From: Shouchella hunanensis
GTDB taxonomy: Bacteria > Bacillota > Bacilli > Bacillales > Bacillaceae_D
DNA: 64,000 nt
Assembly (NCBI RefSeq): GCF_028735875.1
Contig: NZ_CP117834.1
Span: forward strand, 3,026,001-3,090,000
Reading direction: 5' to 3'
Of this stretch, positions 36,658-44,206 are shown in pieces. Every line of letters begins with the position of its first letter. Within the stretch, counting starts at the first letter, position 1. A program made the translations under genes and the position numbers. A model generated the notes under the pieces. The model searched no databases, was not told the DNA's origin, and saw only the letters and a list, made by a program, of their open reading frames with translations.

Positions 36658-36837
36658 CTAAGTTGAACGGCTCCGAAAGATTGTAATAACAAAATTCATC
36701 AGGACGACAAACGCTAGAGCTGACATTAATACAGGGTTATTAAATACAGATGTCCCATTAAAGGTGAGCAATATAATTAAAATACCTGCAACTGTGATAA
36801 AAGTAGTGACTGAGGTTTTTATTAATGCATCTTTCAT
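36658..36837 (-). CDS. Small membrane protein 4 (minus-strand block)
   Basis: A 59-residue protein with two helices (TTFITVAGILIILLTF and VLMSALAFVVLMNFVITIF). ATG 36837 follows GGGGG; a start at 36852 lies upstream of it. First gene of the four-gene minus-strand block. Confidence 0.58.
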   Translation of the reverse strand: MKDALIKTSVTTFITVAGILIILLTFNGTSVFNNPVLMSALAFVVLMNFVITIFRSRST

Positions 36838-37073
36838 TTTAATTACCCCCATTTCTATAGATACATCTAGAAGTTAAGGTCTAATGAATGCTTCTAATTC
36901 ATTACCCTTGGAGAGCGTACCAAAACATGGATTTTTGTTGATCTAAAATCGAACATACGTACTTAACTCATCACGAACATACATAAGATCAAATAAAAAG
37001 GAGCTGATCACATTACCGTGCGCGCCCCTCCTTCCAGTTAATATGCGACATGTGCGACTGGAATAAATGATTA

Positions 37074-37310
37074 TTATTTGCTTTTGTCAACTGGCTCTAA
37101 CACGAATAGATCGCCAATTTGACAGTCCAAAACCACACATAGGTCAGCTATTGTGTCGTAGTGGATTTGATTATTTTCGTTCTTATAAAAACGGTCTAAG
37201 GTTCTTCTTGCAACTGGTCTCCCGATCTCTTCAAGCATTCGTTGAAGTTCGGCGATAGACCTAATGTTTCTTTCGGCCATCAAAATAGAAAGTCTATTTT
37301 TAACTTCCAA
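37074..37310 (-). CDS. Second XRE-type regulator, minus strand
   Basis: A 78-residue HTH protein (NRLSILMAERNIRSIAELQR, RRTLDRFYKNENNQIHYDTI, then CVVLDCQIGDLFVLEPVD), the compact Cro/CI-type fold. TTG 37310 follows AAAAGGAGCTGAT. It is divergent from a related regulator, with three palindromes in between. A 13-base inverted copy of its ribosome-site sequence is at 36996-37008. Confidence 0.8.
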   Translation of the reverse strand: MEVKNRLSILMAERNIRSIAELQRMLEEIGRPVARRTLDRFYKNENNQIHYDTIADLCVVLDCQIGDLFVLEPVDKSK

Positions 37311-37484
37311 AGTAATCAGCTCCTTTTAATAACATAGTGCAAGTTCTTTTCTATATGATATCACTTTTTCTTTAATAAATGCAAATAAATTATAACATGT
37401 TAGTACAAAGTGACTTTAGTACTATATCATAAATTATTAACATGTTATAAAATAATTATAACAAGTTGTAAAGGAGGGGTTGCC
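37311..37484. promoter_or_regulatory. Operator region with three palindromes between two divergent regulators
   Basis: Three copies of a site close to TTATAACATGTTATAA: 37390-37402, 37437-37450 and 37456-37471. TTAGTAC also occurs twice, 17 bases apart (37400-37406, 37417-37423). The third palindrome abuts the ribosome site of the rightward gene, so binding would block it. Confidence 0.72.
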
Positions 37485-37724
37485 TTGCATCGAAAACAGC
37501 TTGTGGTGAAACATCGACTTAGAGAGTTGATGCACGTTCACAACATACCAAGTGTTCAGGAGTTAAGCAGGCGCACTGGCATTTATTATGCAACGTTACT
37601 TAATTTCTACAACAACAAGTTCAATACATTCAATAATCGAATTGTTGCCACGCTATGCGAGTTTTTCAAGTGTGAAATTGATGATTTGATTTACTTGGAT
37701 GAAAAGGAGTTGTGCGGCGCTTGA
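37485..37724 (+). CDS. XRE-type regulator, plus strand
   Basis: A 79-residue HTH protein (KHRLRELMHVHNIPSVQELS, RRTGIYYATLLNFYNNKF, VATLCEFFKCEIDDLIYLDE). TTG 37485 follows AAAGGAGGGG; the longer frame from 37410 would cross the operators. It pairs with the divergent regulator as a second switch. Confidence 0.78.
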   Translation: MHRKQLVVKHRLRELMHVHNIPSVQELSRRTGIYYATLLNFYNNKFNTFNNRIVATLCEFFKCEIDDLIYLDEKELCGA

Positions 37725-37802
37725 TGTTAAAGGGAGCGGTTACTACGGGAAGACAAGGCAAAGATTAAGCCGCTCTTAAGCCTATCAGGTAATAAAGAGC
37801 GG
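37724..37802 (+). promoter_or_regulatory. Possible attenuator-like leader of the antirepressor gene
   Basis: A 14-codon ORF (ATG 37724, overlapping the previous TGA) spans one arm of two mutually exclusive hairpins: GAGCGG (37734-37739) with CCGCTC (37770-37775), or CCGCTCTT (37770-37777) with AAGAGCGG (37795-37802). Regulation is inferred only from the alternative pairing. Confidence 0.4.
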
Positions 37803-37835
37803 TAAATCGATGCAATTAATTTAAGGAGTGATCCA

Positions 37836-38615
37836 ATGAATGGGTTAACCGTAATTGAGAGAGAAGGTCAAAGGGTTTTAATGACCATCCACCTTGCAGA
37901 GAATTTGGGATCTGATGTTAAAATCATTAACCGTAATTTCCAGAGAAATGCTTCGAGATACAAAGTTGGAAAGCATTACTTTGCTTTAACTGGTGAAGAA
38001 CTAAGGGAATTCAAAGGGTCACGTCAATTTGACGCTAGCCTTAAATACACATCAGTTCTTCATCTATGGACAGAGAAAGGCGCATGGCTACATGCTAAAT
38101 CTTTAAACACTGACGAAGCATGGGACGCTTACGAGGCTCTTGTAGACGACTACTACAGAGTTAAGCAGGAATCACTTGCGACTAATCAATTAAGCACTGA
38201 ACTGCAAATGTTCAAGCAACTATGGGACGGAATGGCGAAAAAAGAATTAGAAGACGCAAGACGTGATGAAGAGCTTAAAGGTCTGAAAACGACAGTGACG
38301 GTCATACAAGATACGTTCCTGCATAATGAGGACGATTGGAGAGGTTCAATCAATAGAATGCTAAATGACGCTGTAAAGAGAACTGACGGCGATTATCAGC
38401 AAGTAAGGCGTATGAGTTATAGCAAACTTGAAGCTAGGGCTAGATGCGATCTTGGTATTCGATTGGACAACCTCAAGAAAAGACTTAAACAGAGCGGGGC
38501 AACTGCAACGAGAATCAATAAAGCAAGCAAGCTAGAAGTAATTGAATCGAATGACCGTTTAAGAGAGATCTACACAACGATTGTTAAAGAACTTTCAATC
38601 GGGAGTTTAGTTTAA
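37836..38615 (+). CDS. ORF6N-domain antirepressor-like protein
   Basis: A 259-residue phage protein. The N-terminal ORF6N domain is clear (LTVIEREGQRVLMTIHLAEN, IINRNFQRNASRYKVGKHYF, WTEKGAWLHAKSLNTDEAW), followed by coiled coil and a C-terminal charged domain with RRMSYSKLEARARCDLGIRL. Such proteins often act as antirepressors. AAGGAG precedes ATG. It follows the second switch region, fitting that role. Confidence 0.87.
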   Translation: MNGLTVIEREGQRVLMTIHLAENLGSDVKIINRNFQRNASRYKVGKHYFALTGEELREFKGSRQFDASLKYTSVLHLWTEKGAWLHAKSLNTDEAWDAYEALVDDYYRVKQESLATNQLSTELQMFKQLWDGMAKKELEDARRDEELKGLKTTVTVIQDTFLHNEDDWRGSINRMLNDAVKRTDGDYQQVRRMSYSKLEARARCDLGIRLDNLKKRLKQSGATATRINKASKLEVIESNDRLREIYTTIVKELSIGSLV

Positions 38616-38671
38616 TGGGCACAAAAAAAGCCGCTGCGTCAACAGCGACTAGGTAATACCTGACATATGAT

Positions 38672-38715
38672 CCTGTACTGCTATTATATCACGAAACACT
38701 TGATAGTAGTACAGG
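38672..38715. other. Large inverted repeat upstream of the replication gene
   Basis: CCTGTACTGCTATTATATC (38672-38690) can pair with GATAGTAGTACAGG (38702-38715), ten of the eleven outermost positions matching. It could be a terminator of the antirepressor unit or a protein-binding site. Confidence 0.5.
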
Positions 38716-38759
38716 AACTTACCGGAAAAAGCTATTTATTTTTAGGGGGATAAAACGGT

Positions 38760-39464
38760 ATGGCTTTCATCAGAGTTCATAAAAACCAAAATTATTCGGT
38801 CATATCCAACGTTGGTGTACGGGATGATCGGCTTTCATGGAAAGCGAGAGGGATTCTAGTTTATCTTCTCTCATTACCGGAGGATTGGAAAATATACGAA
38901 AGTGAAGTTGCTGAACATGCACCAGATGGCAGGACCTCGTTTAGAAGTGGAATGAAGGAGCTTCAAAAGTATGGATATCTTACTAAAGAGCGAGTCAACA
39001 GCGCTGGAGGTAAGTTCGAATATGTACACACAATTAGAGAAGAACCGTGTGCAGGTTTTCCGCATACGGTAAACCCGTCGACGGATAAACCGAATGCGGT
39101 TCAACCGAATACGGATAACGAGACACTACTAAGTACTGATGAACTAAGTACTGATCAACTAAATACTAATAGAACTAAAAAAGAGAATAAGGGCACCACT
39201 CACCAGAAGCCTAAGAAGAAAGTGTATATGGATTTTGTGAAGTTAACAGATGAAGAGTACAGCAAGCTTCTAGAGACATACGGGCAACAGGCGACAGACA
39301 AGCTTCTGGACAACCTAAATAACTATATTGGTAGCAAAGGCGATAAATACAAGAGTCATTACTTCACTATCCTTAATTGGGCTAAGCGTGATGGAGTGAG
39401 GAAAGGAGCTGTAAATGCAAAGTCTCAAAAGCAAGATGCCGAGAGGTATAACCTTCCTTTCTGA
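38760..39464 (+). CDS. Phage replication initiator (HTH, replisome organiser type)
   Basis: A 234-residue protein. The N-terminal winged-helix domain is typical of phage replication proteins (AFIRVHKNQNYSVISN, LSWKARGILVYLLSLPEDW, GRTSFRSGMKELQKYGYL), then a low-complexity linker with LSTDE-type repeats, then a DnaD-like C-terminal part (YSKLLETYGQQATDKLLDNL). GGGGGATAA precedes ATG. It overlaps the downstream loader gene by 50 bases. The linker DNA is a set of iterons. Confidence 0.85.
   Translation: MAFIRVHKNQNYSVISNVGVRDDRLSWKARGILVYLLSLPEDWKIYESEVAEHAPDGRTSFRSGMKELQKYGYLTKERVNSAGGKFEYVHTIREEPCAGFPHTVNPSTDKPNAVQPNTDNETLLSTDELSTDQLNTNRTKKENKGTTHQKPKKKVYMDFVKLTDEEYSKLLETYGQQATDKLLDNLNNYIGSKGDKYKSHYFTILNWAKRDGVRKGAVNAKSQKQDAERYNLPF
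39060..39180 (+). other. Candidate replication origin with iterons inside the initiator gene
   Basis: Three tandem 15-16-base units starting ACTAAGTACTGATGA (39128), ACTAAGTACTGATCA (39143) and ACTAAATACTAATAG (39158). Just upstream are GC-richer repeats of the type AACCGAATNCGG (39088-39113). Origins inside initiator genes are common in temperate phages; the origin role here is inferred. Confidence 0.55.
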
Positions 39465-40218
39465 TAAGTGCCAAATACACGATGTTGAAATTATGGAGGT
39501 ACATGGACAAGCTATTTGTTACAAGTGTGGTCTTGAATGGGAAGAAGCGCACCTAATGAATAAAGTACGCGACGATTACTACCGGGCGAAGGATCGAGAA
39601 AAGTACAACATGCTTGAACGGCATAGCCTTCTACCTGATCCATCGTTAAAACAAGCAACCTTTGAAACTTTCGTTCCTCAATGTTCAGAGGAAATTGCTA
39701 ATAAAGAACTGGCATTGGACTGTGTTAGGAGAATTAGAGGTGGGGATGCTTTCAACGTTATTTTTCAAGGCATACAAGGAACGGGTAAAAGCCATTTGGC
39801 ACATAGCATGTTAAAAGAATTGAACGAGACAACGGGTTTTAAAACATCAAGCCTGTTCGTCAGCATTGAGGACATGCTTCGAAAGATTAAAGGATCATTC
39901 AGCGACAAGAATAGCAAGTATACAGAGGATTATCTAGTGAATTTGCTATCAAAACCCGATCATCTTGTATTGGATGACTTAGGTGCCGAGACTGGCGCAA
40001 TTGATTCAGATAAGTCAGCGACGGATTTTGTGCAGCGTATTCTTTACGCAATCACCACTTATAGGCAAGGGAAAGTGACGATCCTAACGACAAACCTTTC
40101 AGGCAAATCACTGTTTAAGGTGTATGACCAAAAACTAGTGTCTCGACTATTAAACAGACCAAAATACATCGTGTTTAAAGAAGCGGAAGACAAGCGAATA
40201 TCAAACATTCCATTTTAG
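39415..40218 (+). CDS. DnaC/DnaI-type helicase loader ATPase
   Basis: A 267-residue AAA+ protein. An N-terminal zinc-like region (CQIHDVEIMEVHGQAICYKC) precedes Walker A FQGIQGTGKSHLAHSM near residue 118 and Walker B LVLDDLGAET near 184, then TILTTNLSGKSL sensor 1. It loads the replicative helicase, working with the preceding initiator. AAAGGAG precedes ATG within the initiator gene end. Confidence 0.92.
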   Translation: MQSLKSKMPRGITFLSDKCQIHDVEIMEVHGQAICYKCGLEWEEAHLMNKVRDDYYRAKDREKYNMLERHSLLPDPSLKQATFETFVPQCSEEIANKELALDCVRRIRGGDAFNVIFQGIQGTGKSHLAHSMLKELNETTGFKTSSLFVSIEDMLRKIKGSFSDKNSKYTEDYLVNLLSKPDHLVLDDLGAETGAIDSDKSATDFVQRILYAITTYRQGKVTILTTNLSGKSLFKVYDQKLVSRLLNRPKYIVFKEAEDKRISNIPF

Positions 40219-40230
40219 GAGGCATAAACC

Positions 40231-40404
40231 ATGAAAATTAAAGAAGAAAAAAGTGAAAAAGTCATTGATCTCATCTCAGGTATGAAGGCATATGAATGGG
40301 CGCAAATAAAACAGAAAGTGGACATGCTTTACAGTTCAAGAGCCGCCAAAGTAGAGTTTGACGACTCAGAAGCATTGCGAAGAAATCTTAAGAGTGGAGT
40401 TTAA
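40231..40404 (+). CDS. Small hypothetical phage protein
   Basis: A 57-residue charged helical ORF (EKSEKVIDLISGMKAYEWAQ) with AGGAGG before ATG, 12 bases after the loader gene. No family recognised. Confidence 0.6.
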   Translation: MKIKEEKSEKVIDLISGMKAYEWAQIKQKVDMLYSSRAAKVEFDDSEALRRNLKSGV

Positions 40405-40643
40405 GACCTCTTAATTTGAATGAACATCGGATGGATACGATATTCAGCCCCTTTGAAGTAGATATTCACATAGTCTTGTTGATACATCGTATGTTCTTGA
40501 TCTTTGTCGATTGGACTGTAAACTTCTGCTCCTTCTTCCCACCAAATATACGGGTTAGAGTGGTTTCCGCCGATTCTACTTTCTGGGTCATCGCCGAGGT
40601 TAACCCATTCGCCACAAAGGCAAGCATAAACATGAGTAGCTAT
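40401..40643 (-). CDS. Small phage protein, apparent ATA start, minus strand
   Basis: An 80-residue ORF read as (M)ATHVYACLCGEWVNLGDDPE and ending FIQIKRS. AAGGAGG lies 8 bases before an ATA at 40643; no ATG, GTG or TTG is at a usable distance, since the only nearby GTG is inside the ribosome site. Either it uses ATA or the start codon was lost. It is antisense to the neighbouring genes. Function unknown. Confidence 0.5.
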   Translation of the reverse strand: MATHVYACLCGEWVNLGDDPESRIGGNHSNPYIWWEEGAEVYSPIDKDQEHTMYQQDYVNIYFKGAEYRIHPMFIQIKRS

Positions 40644-40710
40644 AAAAAACACCTCCTTCCAAATTACATTATTCGACACTGGGAAGGAGAAATCCTTGGA
40701 GGAGTAAACC

Positions 40711-40890
40711 ATGTGTAAATGTACAATAGGTAAAAACATACCAGGGGGATGGTTAATAACCCCCTGCACCTGTAGCGAGTCAGATTACAAATATCAGCAT
40801 TATCAAACTGTGACACGACCAAGACGGATGAAACAACTAGCAGAATTGGAGGCGAGGCTTCGTGAACAAGAACGAATCGCACATGCTTAA
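40711..40890 (+). CDS. Small cysteine-rich phage protein
   Basis: A 59-residue ORF (MCKCTIGKNIPGGWLITPCT) with four cysteines near the N-terminus that may bind zinc, and a basic helical tail. GGAGGAG precedes ATG. Its end overlaps the next gene by 29 bases. Confidence 0.58.
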   Translation: MCKCTIGKNIPGGWLITPCTCSESDYKYQHYQTVTRPRRMKQLAELEARLREQERIAHA

Positions 40891-41131
40891 TAAAACGTGG
40901 GCTGAACAAAAGATTAGCTTAAAAGAGGGCGCTTATGTAGCCGGTATTCAGTTCAACTATATCTGGACCAGCTGGGAGAAAGCAGAATTTAAACGACTTT
41001 GGAAAGCGGATAAAGGGTTAATGTTCATAGCTAACTTCTTTGATCGACGTTGGGAAGAGGTATTGGTGCTAGCGGCAGACTTAGTTGATCGAGGCGAGTT
41101 AAAAGCGAGAGAGCGAGCGTTCTTCCAATGA
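40862..41131 (+). CDS. Hypothetical phage protein
   Basis: An 89-residue helical protein (KTWAEQKISLKEGAYVAGIQ, WTSWEKAEFKRLWKADKGLM) ending KARERAFFQ. GTG 40862 follows GGAGGCGAGG. It overlaps the sigma factor start (ATGA). It resembles small DNA-binding-like phage proteins by composition only. Confidence 0.6.
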   Translation: MNKNESHMLNKTWAEQKISLKEGAYVAGIQFNYIWTSWEKAEFKRLWKADKGLMFIANFFDRRWEEVLVLAADLVDRGELKARERAFFQ

Positions 41132-41811
41132 GACAAATTCATGGGAAGTGGTTCGATATAGATCAAGCCTTCGTTGAGTACGAAAAGTACATTGCTAAAG
41201 CTGTAAGAAAACGATCTAAACAAGCTAAATTTTATGGATTAGAATACGAAGACCTTTACAACATCGGAGCTATAGGATTCGTAAAAGCTTATAAAAATTT
41301 CGATGAGTCCAAGGGAACACCGTTTGAAGCGCATGTATACAAGAATGCCGAGTTTGAGATATTGCGAGCGTTTAGAGACTCGAATCAATATGTGCATGTG
41401 CCGGTGAGTGTTAAAGATTGCATACAGAAGATTAAGAATATAAATAATTTTGAAAGTATGGATATGGATGAACTCAAAAATGCCACTGGTGATACAGCAT
41501 ACACCATTGAACAAGCGTTGAACTGTATCAAACAAATTATAGTACCCGGAAACAAGAAAATAGGATCGGATTCTTCTCAAGATCAAGAGCTAATGGAAGT
41601 ACTCGCCCCAAGTATTGAAGATGATTCAGATATGATCGTCGAAGACTTCTTTTCGAAACTAAAGCCAAGAGACTTAGAGATATTAAAGCTCTATATGGGT
41701 GATATGAAACAAAGTGATATTGCTGAGATATTCGGACTTTCACAAATACAGATAAGTCGAATACTTCGAAAAAAGATAGCGAAATCGTGGCAAGAATACG
41801 CGGAGGTATGA
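41128..41811 (+). CDS. Phage-encoded sigma-70-family factor
   Basis: A 227-residue sigma factor with region 2 (YEDLYNIGAIGFVKAYKNFD, FEAHVYKNAEFEILRAFRDS) and a region 4 HTH (LKLYMGDMKQSDIAEIFGLS, QIQISRILRKKIAKSW), resembling the SigB/F/G size class. It would redirect host RNA polymerase, perhaps to middle or late phage genes. It is translationally coupled to the previous gene. Its targets cannot be told here. Confidence 0.9.
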   Translation: MRQIHGKWFDIDQAFVEYEKYIAKAVRKRSKQAKFYGLEYEDLYNIGAIGFVKAYKNFDESKGTPFEAHVYKNAEFEILRAFRDSNQYVHVPVSVKDCIQKIKNINNFESMDMDELKNATGDTAYTIEQALNCIKQIIVPGNKKIGSDSSQDQELMEVLAPSIEDDSDMIVEDFFSKLKPRDLEILKLYMGDMKQSDIAEIFGLSQIQISRILRKKIAKSWQEYAEV

Positions 41812-41813
41812 TG

Positions 41814-42173
41814 ATGCAAGACCTATCGCAACAACCAGTGAGGGCAGTCGCTAAACCAAAGCATAAGAGGCGGACAAGGCAGAGGGTCAACAGAGGGAAG
41901 TTCTCAGAGTTAATACGCCAGCAGATAAAGGAGTACTTCCAAAACACTTGCCAAGAGTGCAATGGGAAAGGTGATCACATTCACCATGTTAAGCCAAAAG
42001 GCAGCGGAAGCGGACGAGGAGTGTTTACAAACGGTCTGCTCCTCTGCAACACTTGCCACATGCAAATGCACGCTGAGTTAAGCCAAGCGAGGCTAAAGCA
42101 TTGGCAATCAGAGTTTGAATTTATGTACGGACCTTACTACTACATGGATAGCGAGGATTTAAAAGCTCTATGA
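41814..42173 (+). CDS. HNH endonuclease-like protein
   Basis: A 119-residue protein with zinc-binding CQECNGKGDHIHHVKPKGSG then LLLCNTCHMQMHAEL, an HNH nuclease core. Of three consecutive ATGs, 41814 is preferred because GGAGG ends at 41806. It follows the sigma factor. Many phage HNH proteins assist packaging, others are free-standing homing nucleases; which applies is unclear. Confidence 0.82.
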   Translation: MQDLSQQPVRAVAKPKHKRRTRQRVNRGKFSELIRQQIKEYFQNTCQECNGKGDHIHHVKPKGSGSGRGVFTNGLLLCNTCHMQMHAELSQARLKHWQSEFEFMYGPYYYMDSEDLKAL

Positions 42174-42194
42174 AGAGTATCCATAAACTCCGCC

Positions 42195-42759
<565 letters not shown>

Positions 42760-42834
42760 TTAAGTAAAAAGTTACATTTATTCAATCATAATATTGTTGT
42801 ATTTGCAACAATAGGGGAAGATTTTTTAGCAGAC

Positions 42835-42846
42835 AGTATGACCAAA
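42835..42846 (+). repeat. Dispersed repeat, copy D (12 bases)
   Basis: AGTATGACCAAA, as at the start of copies A to C, about 9 kb away, again upstream of a small gene. Confidence 0.6.
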
Positions 42847-42893
42847 ATACCGGGCAGGGTGAGAAAGCCTCTGTCCGATTGGGAGGGTGTCAA

Positions 42894-43070
42894 ATGTTAA
42901 CCATCAATCACCGAGCAGGTTATGCAACGATAACCGATGATATAGAGATTATTGCAAGGATCTATCCGTACAAAGACAGTCTGTTTGTAAAAAGCGTAAA
43001 TAGTGGAAGAGATTACACGGTAAACAGCGAGTCGGAAGCGCTGGCCGTTATAAACAAGGAGCGGGTATAG
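42894..43070 (+). CDS. Small hypothetical phage protein upstream of ssb
   Basis: A 58-residue protein (MLTINHRAGYATITDDIEII) with GGGAGGGTG before ATG 42894; a start at 42879 lies upstream of that site. It ends directly at the ssb start. No domain recognised. Confidence 0.62.
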   Translation: MLTINHRAGYATITDDIEIIARIYPYKDSLFVKSVNSGRDYTVNSESEALAVINKERV

Positions 43071-43502
43071 ATGCTAAATAGAGTAGTTTTGGTGGGTCGC
43101 CTAACACGCGATCCTGAGCTTAAATTCTTAGGAGATGGAACTGCGGTAGCTAACTTTACACTTGCAGTTAATCGACCATTTAAGAATGGCGAAGGTAAGC
43201 AAGATGCAGATTTCATAAATTGTGTGGTTTGGAGAAAACCAGCAGAGAACGTAGCTAACTTTTTGAAGAAAGGAAGCCTAGCGGGTGTGGATGGCAGAAT
43301 ACAGACGCGCAGCTACGACAACAACGAGGGGAGGAGGGTTTTTGTGACTGAGGTAGTCGCAGAGTCGGTGCAGTTCCTAGAGCCGAGGAATAGCCAAAAT
43401 AACACACAAGGAAGTAATCAAGGCGGTAACAGTGGTTTTAGCAACGATCCTTTCAGCAACGATGAATCCATTGATATAAGTTCGGATGATTTGCCGTTCT
43501 AA
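43071..43502 (+). CDS. ssb: Single-stranded DNA-binding protein
   Basis: A 143-residue SSB: OB fold beginning [20 protein letters not shown], then [20 protein letters not shown], a Gln/Asn/Gly linker and the acidic partner-binding tip SSDDLPF. It supports phage replication and the ERF pathway. It begins one base after the previous stop codon. Confidence 0.95.
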   Translation: MLNRVVLVGRLTRDPELKFLGDGTAVANFTLAVNRPFKNGEGKQDADFINCVVWRKPAENVANFLKKGSLAGVDGRIQTRSYDNNEGRRVFVTEVVAESVQFLEPRNSQNNTQGSNQGGNSGFSNDPFSNDESIDISSDDLPF

Positions 43503-43507
43503 GACCT

Positions 43508-43606
43508 CTAAAAATAAGAGGCCACTGTAAAGTAAGCATAAACAAACGCATAACCAGCTAGAAAACTAATAGTAAGTTTTAAAATTCCTTTGTCTTTGGA
43601 GAACAT
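43508..43606 (-). CDS. Tiny membrane protein, minus strand
   Basis: A 32-residue ORF (short basic start, then LTISFLAGYAFVYAYFTVAS) with AAGGAGG before ATG 43606. It resembles in size and orientation the minus-strand block at 36 kb. Confidence 0.5.
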   Translation of the reverse strand: MFSKDKGILKLTISFLAGYAFVYAYFTVASYF

Positions 43607-43627
43607 AAGAACCTCCTTGATAAAAAT

Positions 43628-43786
43628 TTAAAGCATTTCATAAAAAATAAAGAACACTGAACAGAACAACGTAAGGCTAGCACCGATGAACAAAGAAACT
43701 GCTGTCCTCTTACGCATTTCGAGAAAAGTAATACTCAATATTGCCATGCTAGATAATAAAGCGACGATTACTAGAAGAGTAGCCAT
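43628..43786 (-). CDS. Small two-helix membrane protein, minus strand
   Basis: A 52-residue ORF: LLVIVALLSSMAILSITFLE, a basic turn (MRKRT), then VSLFIGASLTLFCSVFFIFY. GGGGGTG lies before ATG 43786. Function unknown. Confidence 0.52.
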   Translation of the reverse strand: MATLLVIVALLSSMAILSITFLEMRKRTAVSLFIGASLTLFCSVFFIFYEML

Positions 43787-43842
43787 AATACACCCCCACA
43801 TTAATTCTAGAGGGAAAAGGAAATTATTTCAAGGAGGCGCTT

Positions 43843-43881
43843 ATGAATCTAACAAAGCTGTTTCAATTACAAGGCTATTAA
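43843..43881 (+). pseudogene. 12-codon ORF resembling the start of a dimeric dUTPase
   Basis: After AAGGAGG, ATG 43843 encodes MNLTKLFQLQGY and stops, overlapping the next start (TAATG). Dimeric phage dUTPases often begin with M-N-L-x-K-L-F-x-x-Q, so this may be a deletion remnant, or a leader that couples translation to the next gene. Tentative. Confidence 0.35.
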
Positions 43882-44060
43882 TGGCTAAACCTAGATGGTC
43901 TGATGCGGTATGGGAGCAGAGAGAGGGTCCTGCTCCTGAGCCGGAGGCTAGGAAGAGGCATGGACGGTGTGAGTGTGGTGATGGAAGATTCAAGCTGAGA
44001 GTGGCAAAAAGCGAGTGGACAAGAACCTGCAAGGGATGCGGAGAGGAGCAAGAAGTGTGA
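43881..44060 (+). CDS. Small zinc-ribbon-like phage protein
   Basis: A 59-residue basic protein (MAKPRWSDAVWEQREGPAPE) with RCECGDGRFKLRV and CKGCGEEQEV, two knuckles likely binding zinc. The start overlaps the stop of the 12-codon ORF, implying coupled translation. Confidence 0.58.
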   Translation: MAKPRWSDAVWEQREGPAPEPEARKRHGRCECGDGRFKLRVAKSEWTRTCKGCGEEQEV

Positions 44061-44206
44061 TCCATTTACCAAAGATATTTATTAGCTCATTTATGTTACT
44101 AGCAGCAGTGATTGTATCTTGTTCCATTGCTCTTGCTCTAATGGGGAGAGAGGAGCGGAGCAATGGCAAAGATCAAAAGCAGAAAGACAAGCTTTTATGG
44201 AAATGA
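44057..44206 (+). CDS. Small membrane protein
   Basis: A 49-residue ORF: one helix (FISSFMLLAAVIVSCSIALA) and a charged tail. GTG 44057 overlaps the previous stop and follows GGAGAGGAG; ATG 44093 is possible. Confidence 0.5.
   Translation: MIHLPKIFISSFMLLAAVIVSCSIALALMGREERSNGKDQKQKDKLLWK

Noticed and set aside
37013-37073. Short plus-strand frame after AAAAGGAGCTGATCAC
   Set aside because: Only seven codons from the nearest GTG; the ribosome-like sequence is an inverted copy of the one before the minus-strand regulator.
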